A DNA stretch of 8,157 nucleotides from Spirochaetia bacterium (GCA_025997875.1 BNVE01000164.1:1-8157); one strand, 5' to 3'; positions 1 to 6,612 are shown, counted from the stretch's first letter. Program-made: numbers and translations. The notes: generated by a model from the letters alone, not told the origin.

Positions 1-1
1 G

Positions 2-1996
2 GTATTTTCCGGCAACACCAGCGGAAACGTGCAGTTGTTGATTAATAGTTCCGGCGCGGCTGGCCAAAAGAACGTCAGCGTCGCCGACGTGAACACGATT
101 ACGGATGCCATTAACAATGGACTGGTGATTGTGGTCAAAAGATACAAGGAAACTTTCAAGGACGGCGTGTCGCAAGGCACGACCCTTGACGGCGTCGGGT
201 CCGTTTCTCCCGCAATGGGCAGCGGTGTGGTGCAGGTCGATAATTATGGCAGCATGATTCCTACGGACGATGCCGACGTAACCAAGACCATTTGGGGAAA
301 CAATTCCGCCCGCTTGGTAAAGACTGGGACGAATGTTGCGATAGAGATAACTAACGACACTCCTAACGGCGCTTTGGGTGGGACGGATTTGTTCGATAAA
401 ATCAAGTCCGGCGACCAGGTGGAGGTGAAGTTCAAGAATGGCGGTTCGAACCGCGTGACCCTTGGCCGTATTACCGAGTTGAGGACGGCTATTCTCGCGA
501 AGAACGGCGATGCGAGCAAGATTACGATGAATCCGGATACTTTGAATGAAGTTGTCGCGTCGTTCAATGCGGACGAGGTGTACGGCTGGCCTGGCGATTC
601 GGCGAGCATGTCCGGCAAGGTATTCGATAAGTATTCCAACGGCCAGGTCATATACGACGGCATTACAATCAGGAATACGAACACCAACACCGGCTGGTAC
701 GTCGATGTCCCGAGCGGCAAGAAGATAGAGGTCACGAAGCTGAGGCTTATAGCGGCCAATGATGCTAGTGGCAATACTTCTTCCGCCACAAACAAGGAGA
801 CTGATTCTCACTATCTTAATGGGTTTGGACTTAAGGTTGCTAATAAGAGTGATATAACTAATATTGGCGGTTCTATCATACTTGCTGGAAAGATAAGTGG
901 TATTAGTGATTCCAATGCTATAATAGCTCCTTCACGTCTTGATAAAGCCTTAGAGCTCATTGGTTTCTCTACCTCCGATACCGCTTTTCCTACATTTACC
1001 GGAGTTCCTGGTGAGATCATAACATTGCGTTCTACTACTGAAACTGATATAGGTGCTCAACCAAGAGTTATGAAGCTTCTTAACAAGTTGGGAAATGAGG
1101 CCGATTCGACGAATCTTACTGCTTTATTCTCTTCTTATTCAGGTATGCAAATAACCGGCACCGGTGGCATTCCATACAGTGGAAATAACCCGAGCGGTGG
1201 CACGCAGCTCAACGGCAACGCCGCCGTCTTTCTTTTGCAGAAAAGCGTTAGTCTAAATGAACTTCAACTGACTAATCCGACGTGGTACACTACTCCGACG
1301 GAAAATAGCAACTGGAGTGCGCCTGATGCTATCAAAGGAGACATACGAAATGTTGTGCTGTATGGAGACAACTGGAAATATATTAATTTCAGAGATGCTG
1401 ATGGTGTTGTTACGTCCATAAACACTCCAGTTGGGGGAATTGCAGTTGATGCCGACCACAACCTTTGGTACGTCATCAATGCCCAACCTAGCTCTACGCA
1501 GGTTCGCATAGCAGCCAACGTTCTCGAGTTTGGTCCTTCAGTAACCGCTGCTACGAATATAGGCCAAATAGTTCCAGTAGGTGTTGCCGGTTCTCTAGCG
1601 GCTTGGATAAGTAGTTCGACAGTTGAAGGTGCAAAAGCTGCTATATGGACGAGTAGTTTTACTATTAACAAAAAGTACACGGATGCGAATGCTTCCGGCG
1701 TAACAAAGCAGAATTGGGCTACTGCGGTTAAAAATGGCACTACGCTCCCAACTTTCAGCGCTTCTTCTTCGTATACTCTCGCTCCGTCGGACAAGTCGAT
1801 TCGTCTGGCCGGGAACAAGGAGAAGAAGGATGCGGCGAATGACAACGGGGGCCTGCTCGCGCTTGCAAGCCCTCCGGCGCAGGGGCTTCCCGATGCCCTT
1901 TGGAATGTACCGTCAAGTCGAAAAAGTAAAAGAAGTAAGAGCAGGCCCCATACCCTCTCCGCTTCTTATTCGACTTCTTCGACTTGGCGCTTATGA
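2..1996 (+). CDS. Large cysteine-free, probably surface or secreted protein of unknown function (5' end outside window)
   Basis: I do not recognise the family. The frame is open from base 2 and continues off the left edge. The first possible start (GTG at 29) has no convincing ribosome binding site, and the residues before it (VFSGNTSGN) look like the rest of the protein, so I treat the gene as 5'-partial with at least 664 residues. The protein is rich in Gly, Ser, Thr, Asn and Ala, and I find no cysteine in it. It alternates short hydrophobic stretches with polar turns, a pattern common in beta-rich exported or cell-surface proteins. No catalytic motif, transmembrane helix or sorting signal is evident. 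Composition is patchy along the gene: about 53% GC by hand count at 601-660, but 33% at 841-900 and 37% at 901-960. The last 30 or so residues are abruptly Ser/Arg/Lys-rich and overlap an inverted repeat, so the natural C-terminus may lie earlier or have been shifted. The frame itself is well supported by length; any function would be a guess. Confidence 0.75.
   Translation, partial: VFSGNTSGNVQLLINSSGAAGQKNVSVADVNTITDAINNGLVIVVKRYKETFKDGVSQGTTLDGVGSVSPAMGSGVVQVDNYGSMIPTDDADVTKTIWGNNSARLVKTGTNVAIEITNDTPNGALGGTDLFDKIKSGDQVEVKFKNGGSNRVTLGRITELRTAILAKNGDASKITMNPDTLNEVVASFNADEVYGWPGDSASMSGKVFDKYSNGQVIYDGITIRNTNTNTGWYVDVPSGKKIEVTKLRLIAANDASGNTSSATNKETDSHYLNGFGLKVANKSDITNIGGSIILAGKISGISDSNAIIAPSRLDKALELIGFSTSDTAFPTFTGVPGEIITLRSTTETDIGAQPRVMKLLNKLGNEADSTNLTALFSSYSGMQITGTGGIPYSGNNPSGGTQLNGNAAVFLLQKSVSLNELQLTNPTWYTTPTENSNWSAPDAIKGDIRNVVLYGDNWKYINFRDADGVVTSINTPVGGIAVDADHNLWYVINAQPSSTQVRIAANVLEFGPSVTAATNIGQIVPVGVAGSLAAWISSSTVEGAKAAIWTSSFTINKKYTDANASGVTKQNWATAVKNGTTLPTFSASSSYTLAPSDKSIRLAGNKEKKDAANDNGGLLALASPPAQGLPDALWNVPSSRKSKRSKSRPHTLSASYSTSSTWRL
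1914..1986. repeat. Imperfect inverted repeat inside the 3' end of the left gene
   Basis: CAAGTCGAA at 1914-1922 is perfectly complementary to TTCGACTTG at 1978-1986. The pairing continues loosely inward, with AAGT at 1924-1927 opposite ACTT at 1973-1976, then more broken matches. The right arm itself contains TTCGACTT twice (1969-1976 and 1978-1985). The central 18 or so bases do not pair. No T-run follows, so it is not a standard terminator. It lies within the last codons of the left gene and accounts for that protein's odd Ser/Arg-rich tail. Confidence 0.5.
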
Positions 1997-1997
1997 T
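1970..1997 (+). promoter_or_regulatory. Possible sigma-70-type promoter for the HU-like/DUF4469 gene
   Basis: TCGACT (1970-1975) lies 16 bases before TATGAT (1992-1997). These match 4 of 6 and 5 of 6 positions of the -35 and -10 consensus. A transcript starting near 2004 would carry a leader of about 74 nt containing the two hairpins at 2013-2032 and 2046-2061 ahead of the coding start at 2078. The elements overlap the end of the preceding gene. Such matches arise by chance, so this is only a candidate. Confidence 0.25.
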
Positions 1998-2012
1998 AAT
2001 ACAGGGAGTAAT

Positions 2013-2032
2013 CATGAACGCATACGTTCATG
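2013..2032. repeat. Perfect 8-bp hairpin with tetraloop
   Basis: CATGAACG (2013-2020) and CGTTCATG (2025-2032) are perfect inverted copies around the loop CATA. The stem covers most of the 7-codon minicistron at 2014-2037. It lies 17 bases after the stop of the left gene and could be a weak 3' stabiliser for that message, or a leader structure for the downstream gene. The following bases (TCTAATTAAA) are only partly T-rich, so terminator function is doubtful. Confidence 0.5.
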
Positions 2033-2037
2033 TCTAA
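2014..2037 (+). CDS. Candidate 7-codon minicistron (MNAYVHV)
   Basis: ATG at 2014 is preceded by AGGGAG (2003-2008) with a 5-base spacer, which is good Shine-Dalgarno geometry. The frame reads MNAYVHV and stops at TAA 2035-2037, 40 bases before the next gene. It could be a leader peptide that couples or attenuates translation of the downstream gene, the remnant of a gene start left by a rearrangement, or chance. No run of a single amino acid is present, so a classic amino-acid attenuator is unlikely. The predicted promoter start near 2004 would remove this ribosome binding site, so the two candidate features conflict. Confidence 0.2.
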   Translation: MNAYVHV

Positions 2038-2045
2038 TTAAACAT

Positions 2046-2061
2046 CGCCGCTCACGCGGCG
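2046..2061. repeat. GC-only 6-bp hairpin just upstream of a ribosome binding site
   Basis: CGCCGC (2046-2051) pairs perfectly with GCGGCG (2056-2061) around TCAC. It ends 5 bases before the AGAGG Shine-Dalgarno at 2067-2071. An A-run rather than a T-run follows, so it is not a terminator for plus-strand transcription. It may insulate or control translation of the HU-like/DUF4469 gene. Confidence 0.45.
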
Positions 2062-2077
2062 CAAAAAGAGGTGATTT

Positions 2078-2824
2078 ATGGCAATCATTGAAGAAATCAA
2101 CGAGGTCCTCCACAAAATTGAGGCGAAGCTCTACCCCAATTACCTGGGCAAAGGCGAAGGCGCCTATGTGGCAAAGGCAAAGCCCGAAGCCCCCCTCAGC
2201 ATCGAGGACATCTGCGCCTCTGCGAAGAACCGGGGCGGTTTTCCCGGCCAGTACGAAACACTGGTAGAATGTTCCCACGCCTTGATTAACGAGACGGTCT
2301 ACCAGCTTTTGGACGGTTTTTCCGTGCAGATGGGGGGCTTTTTCTCTATTCATACCCGGGTCAGCGGCACCTACCACGGCGCCCACGACCATATCGGCGC
2401 GGAAAACCTGCACCTGGCCTTCCGCACCCTGGGCCGTCTGAAGGAACTGCTGCTCAAGGTGGAAATCGAGAACGAAGGCGTTGCGGGGGACAGCGCCTAT
2501 ATCGACGAAATTGTCGATGTGCACACCGACAGCCTGAACAGCCTCTTAACCCCCGGCAAAATGGCGCATATTCTGGGCAACAAAATCAAAGTGGACGGAA
2601 ACGACCCGGCGGTGGGCCTATGGTTTGTCAGCGAAGCGGCGGGAAACCCCCGTACCCGGGTAACCGAGAACCTGGGGATCAACAAAGGCTCGGAAATCAT
2701 GGCGGAGATACCGGCGCTGACCCCGGGGACCTACCGGCTGGAGATTGTAACCCAGTACGCGGGGGGAACGCCCCTTAAAGAACCCCGGACCATCAAAGGG
2801 GAGCCGGTACTCACGGTGTCCTAG
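2078..2824 (+). CDS. HU-like DNA-binding domain / DUF4469 domain protein
   Basis: This 248-residue protein resembles the two-part family known mainly from Bacteroidetes and spirochaetes, with an HU/IHF-like N-terminal domain followed by a DUF4469 domain, an Ig-like beta-sandwich. Residues 1-125 hold the HU-like part: a helical N-terminus, YVAKAKPEAPLSIEDICASA (30-49), a second helix around TLVECSHALINETV (61-74), and a strand region near GFFSIHTRVSGTY (87-99). Residues about 150-248 carry the DUF4469 features: LTPGKMAHILGNKIKVDGNDP (157-177), GLWFV, then AEIPALTPGTYRLEIVTQY (209-227) and a LKEPRT end. There is no signal peptide, membrane helix or obvious basic DNA-binding arm, so real DNA binding is uncertain. 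The ATG is supported by AGAGG at 2067-2071 with a 6-base spacer. It stands alone, downstream of a likely surface-protein gene and convergent with the transporter operon. The biological role of the family is not established. Family assignment is from memory of conserved patterns. Confidence 0.85.
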   Translation: MAIIEEINEVLHKIEAKLYPNYLGKGEGAYVAKAKPEAPLSIEDICASAKNRGGFPGQYETLVECSHALINETVYQLLDGFSVQMGGFFSIHTRVSGTYHGAHDHIGAENLHLAFRTLGRLKELLLKVEIENEGVAGDSAYIDEIVDVHTDSLNSLLTPGKMAHILGNKIKVDGNDPAVGLWFVSEAAGNPRTRVTENLGINKGSEIMAEIPALTPGTYRLEIVTQYAGGTPLKEPRTIKGEPVLTVS

Positions 2825-2832
2825 GTCTTATT

Positions 2833-2901
2833 GGAATAGGTTTTAATTCCAATAAGGAATAAGGTTTCATTCCAATAAGAAATAGGCTGCTATTCCTTTT
2901 A
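2833..2901. repeat. 23-bp tandem repeat, three units, each a small palindrome
   Basis: Units lie at 2833-2855, 2856-2878 and 2879-2901. By hand count units 1 and 2 agree at 20 of 23 positions and units 1 and 3 at about 15 of 23. A fourth start, GGAATT, follows at 2902. Each unit opens with GGAAT or GAAAT and carries ATTCC near its end, so each can fold on itself. In addition, CTTATTGGAAT (2827-2837) is a perfect inverted copy of ATTCCAATAAG at 2846-2856, which recurs directly at 2869-2879. The array begins 8 bases after the stop of the DUF4469 gene. It may help end or protect that transcript, or be a genomic repeat. Confidence 0.7.
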
Positions 2902-2905
2902 GGAA

Positions 2906-2988
2906 TTAACCACGAAAGCCACGAACAACACGAAAAAAATCAATTGGCGATCCTTTTTTTTCGTGCTTTTTGTGTCTTTCGTGGTTAA
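2906..2988. terminator. Long imperfect hairpin with 'ACCACGAA' arms, likely bidirectional terminator or dispersed repeat
   Basis: Bases 2906-2939 pair with 2955-2988 over 34 positions with four mismatches. The outer 13 bp (TTAACCACGAAAG against CTTTCGTGGTTAA) are perfect, the inner end is an A7/T8 run, and the loop is about 15 bases. It sits between two convergent genes, 5 bases beyond the last codon of the operon, exactly where both transcripts should end. Motifs of this ACCACGAA/CACGAA type recur as intergenic repeats in many unrelated bacterial genomes as I recall, so it may be a dispersed element that also works as a terminator. It lacks a clean T-run after the stem, so the terminator role is inferred from position and stem strength. 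Confidence 0.6.
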
Positions 2989-2993
2989 ATTCT

Positions 2994-3791
2994 TCATGTT
3001 AACCCCCCTTCCCCCGCTTTTAGCAGCTCCCGCGTATACCCATGCTTCGGCGCAGAATACACTTCCTCCGCAGTCCCCTGTTCCAGAATCCTCCCGCCCC
3101 GCATCACCGCGATACGGTCGCAGAGATAGTACACCAGGTTGAGGTTGTGCCCGATAAACACCATCCCCAGCCCCAGTGTTTGATGCAGGTCCCGGAAGAG
3201 GTTTAGAATCTGGGCCCCCACGGAAACATCCAGGGCGCTTACCGCTTCGTCGGCGATGATGAGTTTAGGCTTCAGCATTAATGCGCAGCCAATGCAGATC
3301 CGCTGTTTTTGGCCTACCGACAGTTCGTTCACCCGCCGGTCTTTATAAGAAGAATCAAGGCCAACCAGGTCAAGGGTCTCGTCCACCCCTTTGAGCCGTT
3401 CCTGTTTGCTGCCCAGCCTGTGTACCCGCAGGGGTTCTTCCAGAAGCCAGCCGGCGCGCTTAACCGGATTTAGTGATGCTGCGGGGTCCTGGAAAACCGC
3501 CTGCACCCGGCGGGCCATTTCCCGGCGGGTGCAGGCGCGGCCCCTGCTGTCCTGTCTTACCCCGTCGATAAGGATATCCCCCCGGTAATCAATGAGTCCC
3601 AGAATACAGCGGCCCAGGGTGGTTTTGCCGCAGCCCGATTCTCCTACCAGGCCGAAGATTTCCCCGGGGGCGATTTCAATATTGATGTTGTCCAGCACGG
3701 GCTTGGCAATTTTTTTGCCTACAATACCCCAGGCATGGCTCACATAAGTGTTGGATACCCCCCGGATGGATAAGAGGCTTTCAGTTGCCAT
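2994..3791 (-). CDS. dppF: Peptide/nickel-type ABC importer, ATPase subunit F
   Basis: This is the second ATP-hydrolysing subunit of the importer, on the inner face of the membrane, paired with subunit D. Motifs in the 265-residue form are Walker A GESGCGKTT (50-58), Q-loop FQDP with Q101, signature LSVGQKQR (157-164), Walker B LIIADE (177-182), D-loop SALD (185-188) and switch histidine H215 in IGHN. The signature has Val where the family has Gly (LSGGQ), and the H-loop reads GHN rather than SHD. The usual C-terminal oligopeptide-transporter extension of about 50 residues is absent, giving a length close to NikE (about 268). I chose ATG 3791 over an upstream TTG at 3806 because GGAG (3799-3802) lies 7 bases before it. 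It overlaps the stop of subunit D by 11 bases, implying translational coupling. It is the last gene of the operon, with a hairpin directly after its stop. The symbol denotes the family role, not a proven substrate. Confidence 0.9.
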   Translation of the reverse strand: MATESLLSIRGVSNTYVSHAWGIVGKKIAKPVLDNINIEIAPGEIFGLVGESGCGKTTLGRCILGLIDYRGDILIDGVRQDSRGRACTRREMARRVQAVFQDPAASLNPVKRAGWLLEEPLRVHRLGSKQERLKGVDETLDLVGLDSSYKDRRVNELSVGQKQRICIGCALMLKPKLIIADEAVSALDVSVGAQILNLFRDLHQTLGLGMVFIGHNLNLVYYLCDRIAVMRGGRILEQGTAEEVYSAPKHGYTRELLKAGEGGLT

Positions 3792-4791
3792 GGCTATTCT
3801 CCGCAAGCACGCAATGAACCTTGTGCCCGCCGCCCAGATCGGTTTCCACAGGAAAACTGCTGCCGCATTGTTCCGTCAGGCAGTATTCCTGCGCTTTGCC
3901 GCAGCGGGGATTAAAGGGGCAGCCTGCGGGGCGGCCTTCTTCCAGGGAGGGGACCTTTCCGGGAATGCTGGCCAGCGGCTTGCCCTTGCGGTCCCGCCCC
4001 GGAATGGAACCCAAAAGTCCCCGGGTGTATTCGTGGGCAGGATGGGTGAATACATCCTTTACCATACCGGTCTCCACCAGCTTCCCCGCGTACATCACCA
4101 GTACCCGGTCGCAGAGCCGGCTGATGACGCTCAAATCGTGGGAGATAAAAAGAATGGAGGCGCCCAGCGTTGTGTTTATTTTTTTCAGAAGCTCCAGAAT
4201 CTGAGCCTGGATGGTCACGTCCAGGGCCGTGGTGGGCTCATCGGCGATCAGGAGTTTCGGCTTGCAGACCACCGCCAGGGCGATCATCACCCGCTGGCAC
4301 ATGCCCCCGGAAAGCTGGTGGGGATAAACGGCGAGGAGCTTTTCCGGATCGCTTAAGCCCAGGCTGTCCATCAGATCGATAACCCGCTTCCGGTTCAGGG
4401 CCCGGTCATTTTCACCGTGAAGTTCCAGGGGCTCTGCGATCTGGGCGCCGATTTTGATGAGGGGATTTAACGAAGATTGGGGTTCCTGGAAGACCATGGA
4501 AAGATCCTTGCCCCGGATATGCTGAATTTCTTTTGGGGAAAGGCCGGAAAGTTCCAGGCCGTTAAAGCGGATGCTCCCCCCAATACGTTCCGCGCCCTGG
4601 GGCAGGAGCATGGGAATGGAGAGGGCGGTAAGGCTTTTGCCGCACCCCGATTCACCCACGATCCCCACAATTTCTCTTGTCTCAACAGTAAAACTGATAT
4701 TATCCACCGCAGATAAGATGTTCCGCCCTTTTTTAATGCCCAGGGAAAGGTTTTTTACTTCCAGCAGCGGTTCCTTCGATATGCCCTTCAT
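3781..4791 (-). CDS. dppD: Peptide/nickel-type ABC importer, ATPase subunit D
   Basis: First ATPase subunit of the importer, 336 residues, the normal length for DppD/OppD. Visible motifs are Walker A GESGCGKS (46-53), Q-loop FQEP (Q102), canonical signature LSGGMCQR (160-167), Walker B LLIADE (180-185), D-loop TALD and switch ISHD (H218). The C-terminal extension (oligo_HPY) is present, with its cysteine pattern CPFNPRC (291-297), C304 and C309. In OppD/DppD proteins this cysteine cluster has been linked to an iron-sulfur site; whether it is filled here is unknown. The start at 4791 is chosen over in-frame starts at 4809 and 4848: GAGGGG (4798-4803), which includes the stop of the upstream permease, lies 6 bases before it and leaves a 10-base gap. 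This geometry suggests that ribosomes finishing permease C start on D. Confidence 0.93.
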   Translation of the reverse strand: MKGISKEPLLEVKNLSLGIKKGRNILSAVDNISFTVETREIVGIVGESGCGKSLTALSIPMLLPQGAERIGGSIRFNGLELSGLSPKEIQHIRGKDLSMVFQEPQSSLNPLIKIGAQIAEPLELHGENDRALNRKRVIDLMDSLGLSDPEKLLAVYPHQLSGGMCQRVMIALAVVCKPKLLIADEPTTALDVTIQAQILELLKKINTTLGASILFISHDLSVISRLCDRVLVMYAGKLVETGMVKDVFTHPAHEYTRGLLGSIPGRDRKGKPLASIPGKVPSLEEGRPAGCPFNPRCGKAQEYCLTEQCGSSFPVETDLGGGHKVHCVLAENSHGN

Positions 4792-4801
4792 GTCTTGCCC
4801 C

Positions 4802-5605
4802 TCACGCATAGCGCCGCCGGATTCCTTCGCCCAGATAGTGAAAGGCAAGAACCGTGAGCATGATCATGATCCCCGGCGCAAGGACACACCAGGGGGCGTT
4901 AAAAAGAAAGTTCTGGGATTCGGAAAGCATCCGCCCCCAGCTCGGCGCCGGGGGCTGAATCCCCAGGCCCAGGTAGCTCATGGTGGCCTCCGCCAGGATC
5001 GCATTGGAAAGCCCCAGAATCGAAGCGGAAAGAAGCGAAGGCAGTATGTTGGGCAGGATGTGCACAAAGATGATCCGCACATGGGATACGCCCCACAGTT
5101 CCGCTGTTTTTACAAAGTCCCGGTGCTTGTACTGGAGCATGCCGCTGCGCATGATCCGCACAAAGCTGGGGATAAACAGAATAAGGAGCGCCAGAATCAA
5201 TGTTGCTTCACCATTGTCCAAAAGGGCCACCATCACCAGGGCAAGCAGTATGCCGGGGAAGGCGCTTAAGGCATCCATCAGGCGCATCACGATCTCGTCA
5301 AGGAAGCCCCCGGCATAACCGGAAACCAGGCCAAGGGCGGAACCGGCGGCGGCGCTTCCCGCCACGGTGATCAGCGCCGTAAGGAGGGTGTACTTGCCCC
5401 CGGTCATGATCCGGGAAAACACATCTCTGCCAAAGTTATCGGTTCCCAACAGGTGTTTGAAGCCCGGGGAGAGGAAGCGGTTTGCGCTGTCCATGCCGTT
5501 GTAATCGTAGGGAAGGTAGAAAAGGCTCACCAGCGCCATCCCTCCAATCAGGGCCGTAAGGACAGCGCCGATTTTAAAATCCGTTTCCCATTCTGTTTTC
5601 AGCAT
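4802..5605 (-). CDS. dppC: Peptide/nickel-type ABC importer, permease subunit C
   Basis: One of the two inner-membrane subunits that form the substrate channel. It has 267 residues, slightly short of the roughly 300 usual for DppC. The N-terminus carries the OppC-type membrane helix (about 12-31) and the conserved GTDNFGRD block (54-61). Further hydrophobic segments lie at about 73-96, 113-130, 133-150, 188-207 and 232-256. The cytoplasmic EAA coupling loop that docks on the ATPases is AELWGVSHVRIIFVHILPN (168-186). The end is FHYLGEGIRRRYA; longer relatives finish with a LGDxLRDxLDPR block, which this protein lacks. ATG 5605 is preceded by a purine-rich GAGGGGG (5610-5616) with a short spacer. 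The gap to permease B is 9 bases. Confidence 0.92.
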   Translation of the reverse strand: MLKTEWETDFKIGAVLTALIGGMALVSLFYLPYDYNGMDSANRFLSPGFKHLLGTDNFGRDVFSRIMTGGKYTLLTALITVAGSAAAGSALGLVSGYAGGFLDEIVMRLMDALSAFPGILLALVMVALLDNGEATLILALLILFIPSFVRIMRSGMLQYKHRDFVKTAELWGVSHVRIIFVHILPNILPSLLSASILGLSNAILAEATMSYLGLGIQPPAPSWGRMLSESQNFLFNAPWCVLAPGIMIMLTVLAFHYLGEGIRRRYA

Positions 5606-5614
5606 CCTGCCCCC

Positions 5615-6559
5615 TCACCGTACCCGTATCCGGGGATCGATGCTCTGGATGGCGATATCCACCAGGGTGTTGGCCACGATCACAATAAAAGCGATATACA
5701 CCACCAGGGTCTGTACCATGGGGTAGTCCCGGCTGGTGATGGACGCGATAAGGAGCCGCCCGATGCCGGGTATCGTAAAGACCTGTTCAATCACGATGCT
5801 GCCGGAAAAAATTTCCCCGATGATCATCCCCAGCAGGGTAACCCCCGGGATGATCGCATTTTTTAACACATGGACGTGGAGGGTCCGCCCGGAGGAATTA
5901 CCCTTACTGTAGGCGGTGCGCACATAATCGCTGCGGAGCTGCTGAAAAACCGATGCCCGTAAAAATTTCACCAGAATTGCTGCGTTCGGGATGGCGATGG
6001 CTAATGCGGGGAACATCAGGTAGCCAAGAAAACCGACTGAGTTTGTCCGGTAATCAACATAAGCGCCGGGAACAAAGAGTTTGAAGATAAGGCCGAAGAC
6101 CCAGATAAAGAGGACCGCGAGAAAAAATCCGGGGAAGGAGATATTAAGCGCAGTAAGGGTGTTCATGATACGGTCCAGGACGGAGCCTTCTTTTTTTACC
6201 GAAAGCAATACTGCGGGAATGGAAATGATCAGAATAAAGACCAGGGCGATGCTTGCAAGACTAAAGGTCACGGGCAGCCGTTCCCGAATCATCCCCGAAA
6301 TGGAAGCTCCCCGGAAGCGGGAGGAGTTCCCCAGGTTTCCGGTAAGGAAATTCTTAAGCCAGGAGAAGTACTGTACCGGGAGGGGCTTGTCCAGGCCCAT
6401 CTCTGTCCGCAGGGCTTCTACCTGTTCATCGGTGGCCTCCGTCCCCAGGGCCAGGAGGGCCGAATCGCCGGGGATGATATTGAAGGCCGCAAAGGTAAAC
6501 ACCGATACCAGAAACAGGGTTATCAGGGTTATGATCAGCCTTCTTCCGACAAAATACAA
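5615..6559 (-). CDS. dppB: Peptide/nickel-type ABC importer, permease subunit B, TTG start
   Basis: The other channel-forming inner-membrane subunit, 314 residues, normal for DppB/OppB. It opens with MYFVGRRLIITLITLFLVSVF, the typical first helix (about 8-29), followed by FNIIPGD (26-32). Other helices lie around 99-120, 141-165, 178-200, 238-256 and 283-303. The EAA loop spans about 213-238 (VRTAYSKG...VLKNAIIPG), and the conserved FTIPGIGRLLIASITSRDYP block is at 261-280. The start is TTG at 6559, supported by AAGGAG (6565-6570) with a 5-base spacer. The next in-frame ATG is residue 54, after the first helix, so it cannot be the real start. A 43-base gap separates it from the binding-protein gene, the largest spacing in the operon. 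Confidence 0.93.
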   Translation of the reverse strand: MYFVGRRLIITLITLFLVSVFTFAAFNIIPGDSALLALGTEATDEQVEALRTEMGLDKPLPVQYFSWLKNFLTGNLGNSSRFRGASISGMIRERLPVTFSLASIALVFILIISIPAVLLSVKKEGSVLDRIMNTLTALNISFPGFFLAVLFIWVFGLIFKLFVPGAYVDYRTNSVGFLGYLMFPALAIAIPNAAILVKFLRASVFQQLRSDYVRTAYSKGNSSGRTLHVHVLKNAIIPGVTLLGMIIGEIFSGSIVIEQVFTIPGIGRLLIASITSRDYPMVQTLVVYIAFIVIVANTLVDIAIQSIDPRIRVR

Positions 6560-6594
6560 TGGGTCTCCTTTGTACCGCCATCAGTTCCCCCGAT

Positions 6595-6612
6595 GCCGGA
6601 CTTTAGTTCCGG
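6595..6612 (-). repeat. Small hairpin spanning the stop codon of the binding-protein gene
   Basis: On the minus strand CCGG (6612-6609) and CCGG (6599-6596) pair, with AC against GT inside after a single bulged A, closing a TAAA loop that contains the TAA stop. The stem is short but GC-rich. In importer operons where the binding protein is the first gene, intercistronic hairpins often protect its message and raise its amount over the permeases. That role here is inferred from position only; no T-run follows. Confidence 0.35.

Noticed and set aside
244..795. 183-codon open frame on the minus strand inside the left gene
   Set aside because: It runs antisense to a much longer frame that is open on both sides of it, and it has no family resemblance that I can see.
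1264..1845. 193-codon minus-strand frame with hydrophobic stretches
   Set aside because: It is the antisense shadow of the Ser/Thr/Ala-rich left gene. The hydrophobic segments follow from reading those codons backwards, and no motif is present.
2..1996. Diversity-generating retroelement target or phage tail fibre
   Set aside because: The gene is long, variable-looking and cysteine-free, but no reverse transcriptase, template repeat, C-type lectin ending or phage neighbour is visible in the window.
2046..2070. Rho-independent terminator after the left gene
   Set aside because: The GC-only stem is followed by an A-run on the plus strand and has no T-run downstream in either direction, so it does not fit the pattern.
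1734..2267. 177-codon plus-strand frame bridging the left gene and the DUF4469 gene
   Set aside because: It is Arg/Ser-rich nonsense that overlaps two better-supported frames. I considered it as a frameshifted extension of the left gene, but it carries no recognisable domain.
4571..5269. 232-codon plus-strand frame opposite the ATPase D and permease C genes
   Set aside because: It is a shadow of GC-rich codons in two clear importer genes, with His/Lys/Arg/Gln-rich low-quality composition.
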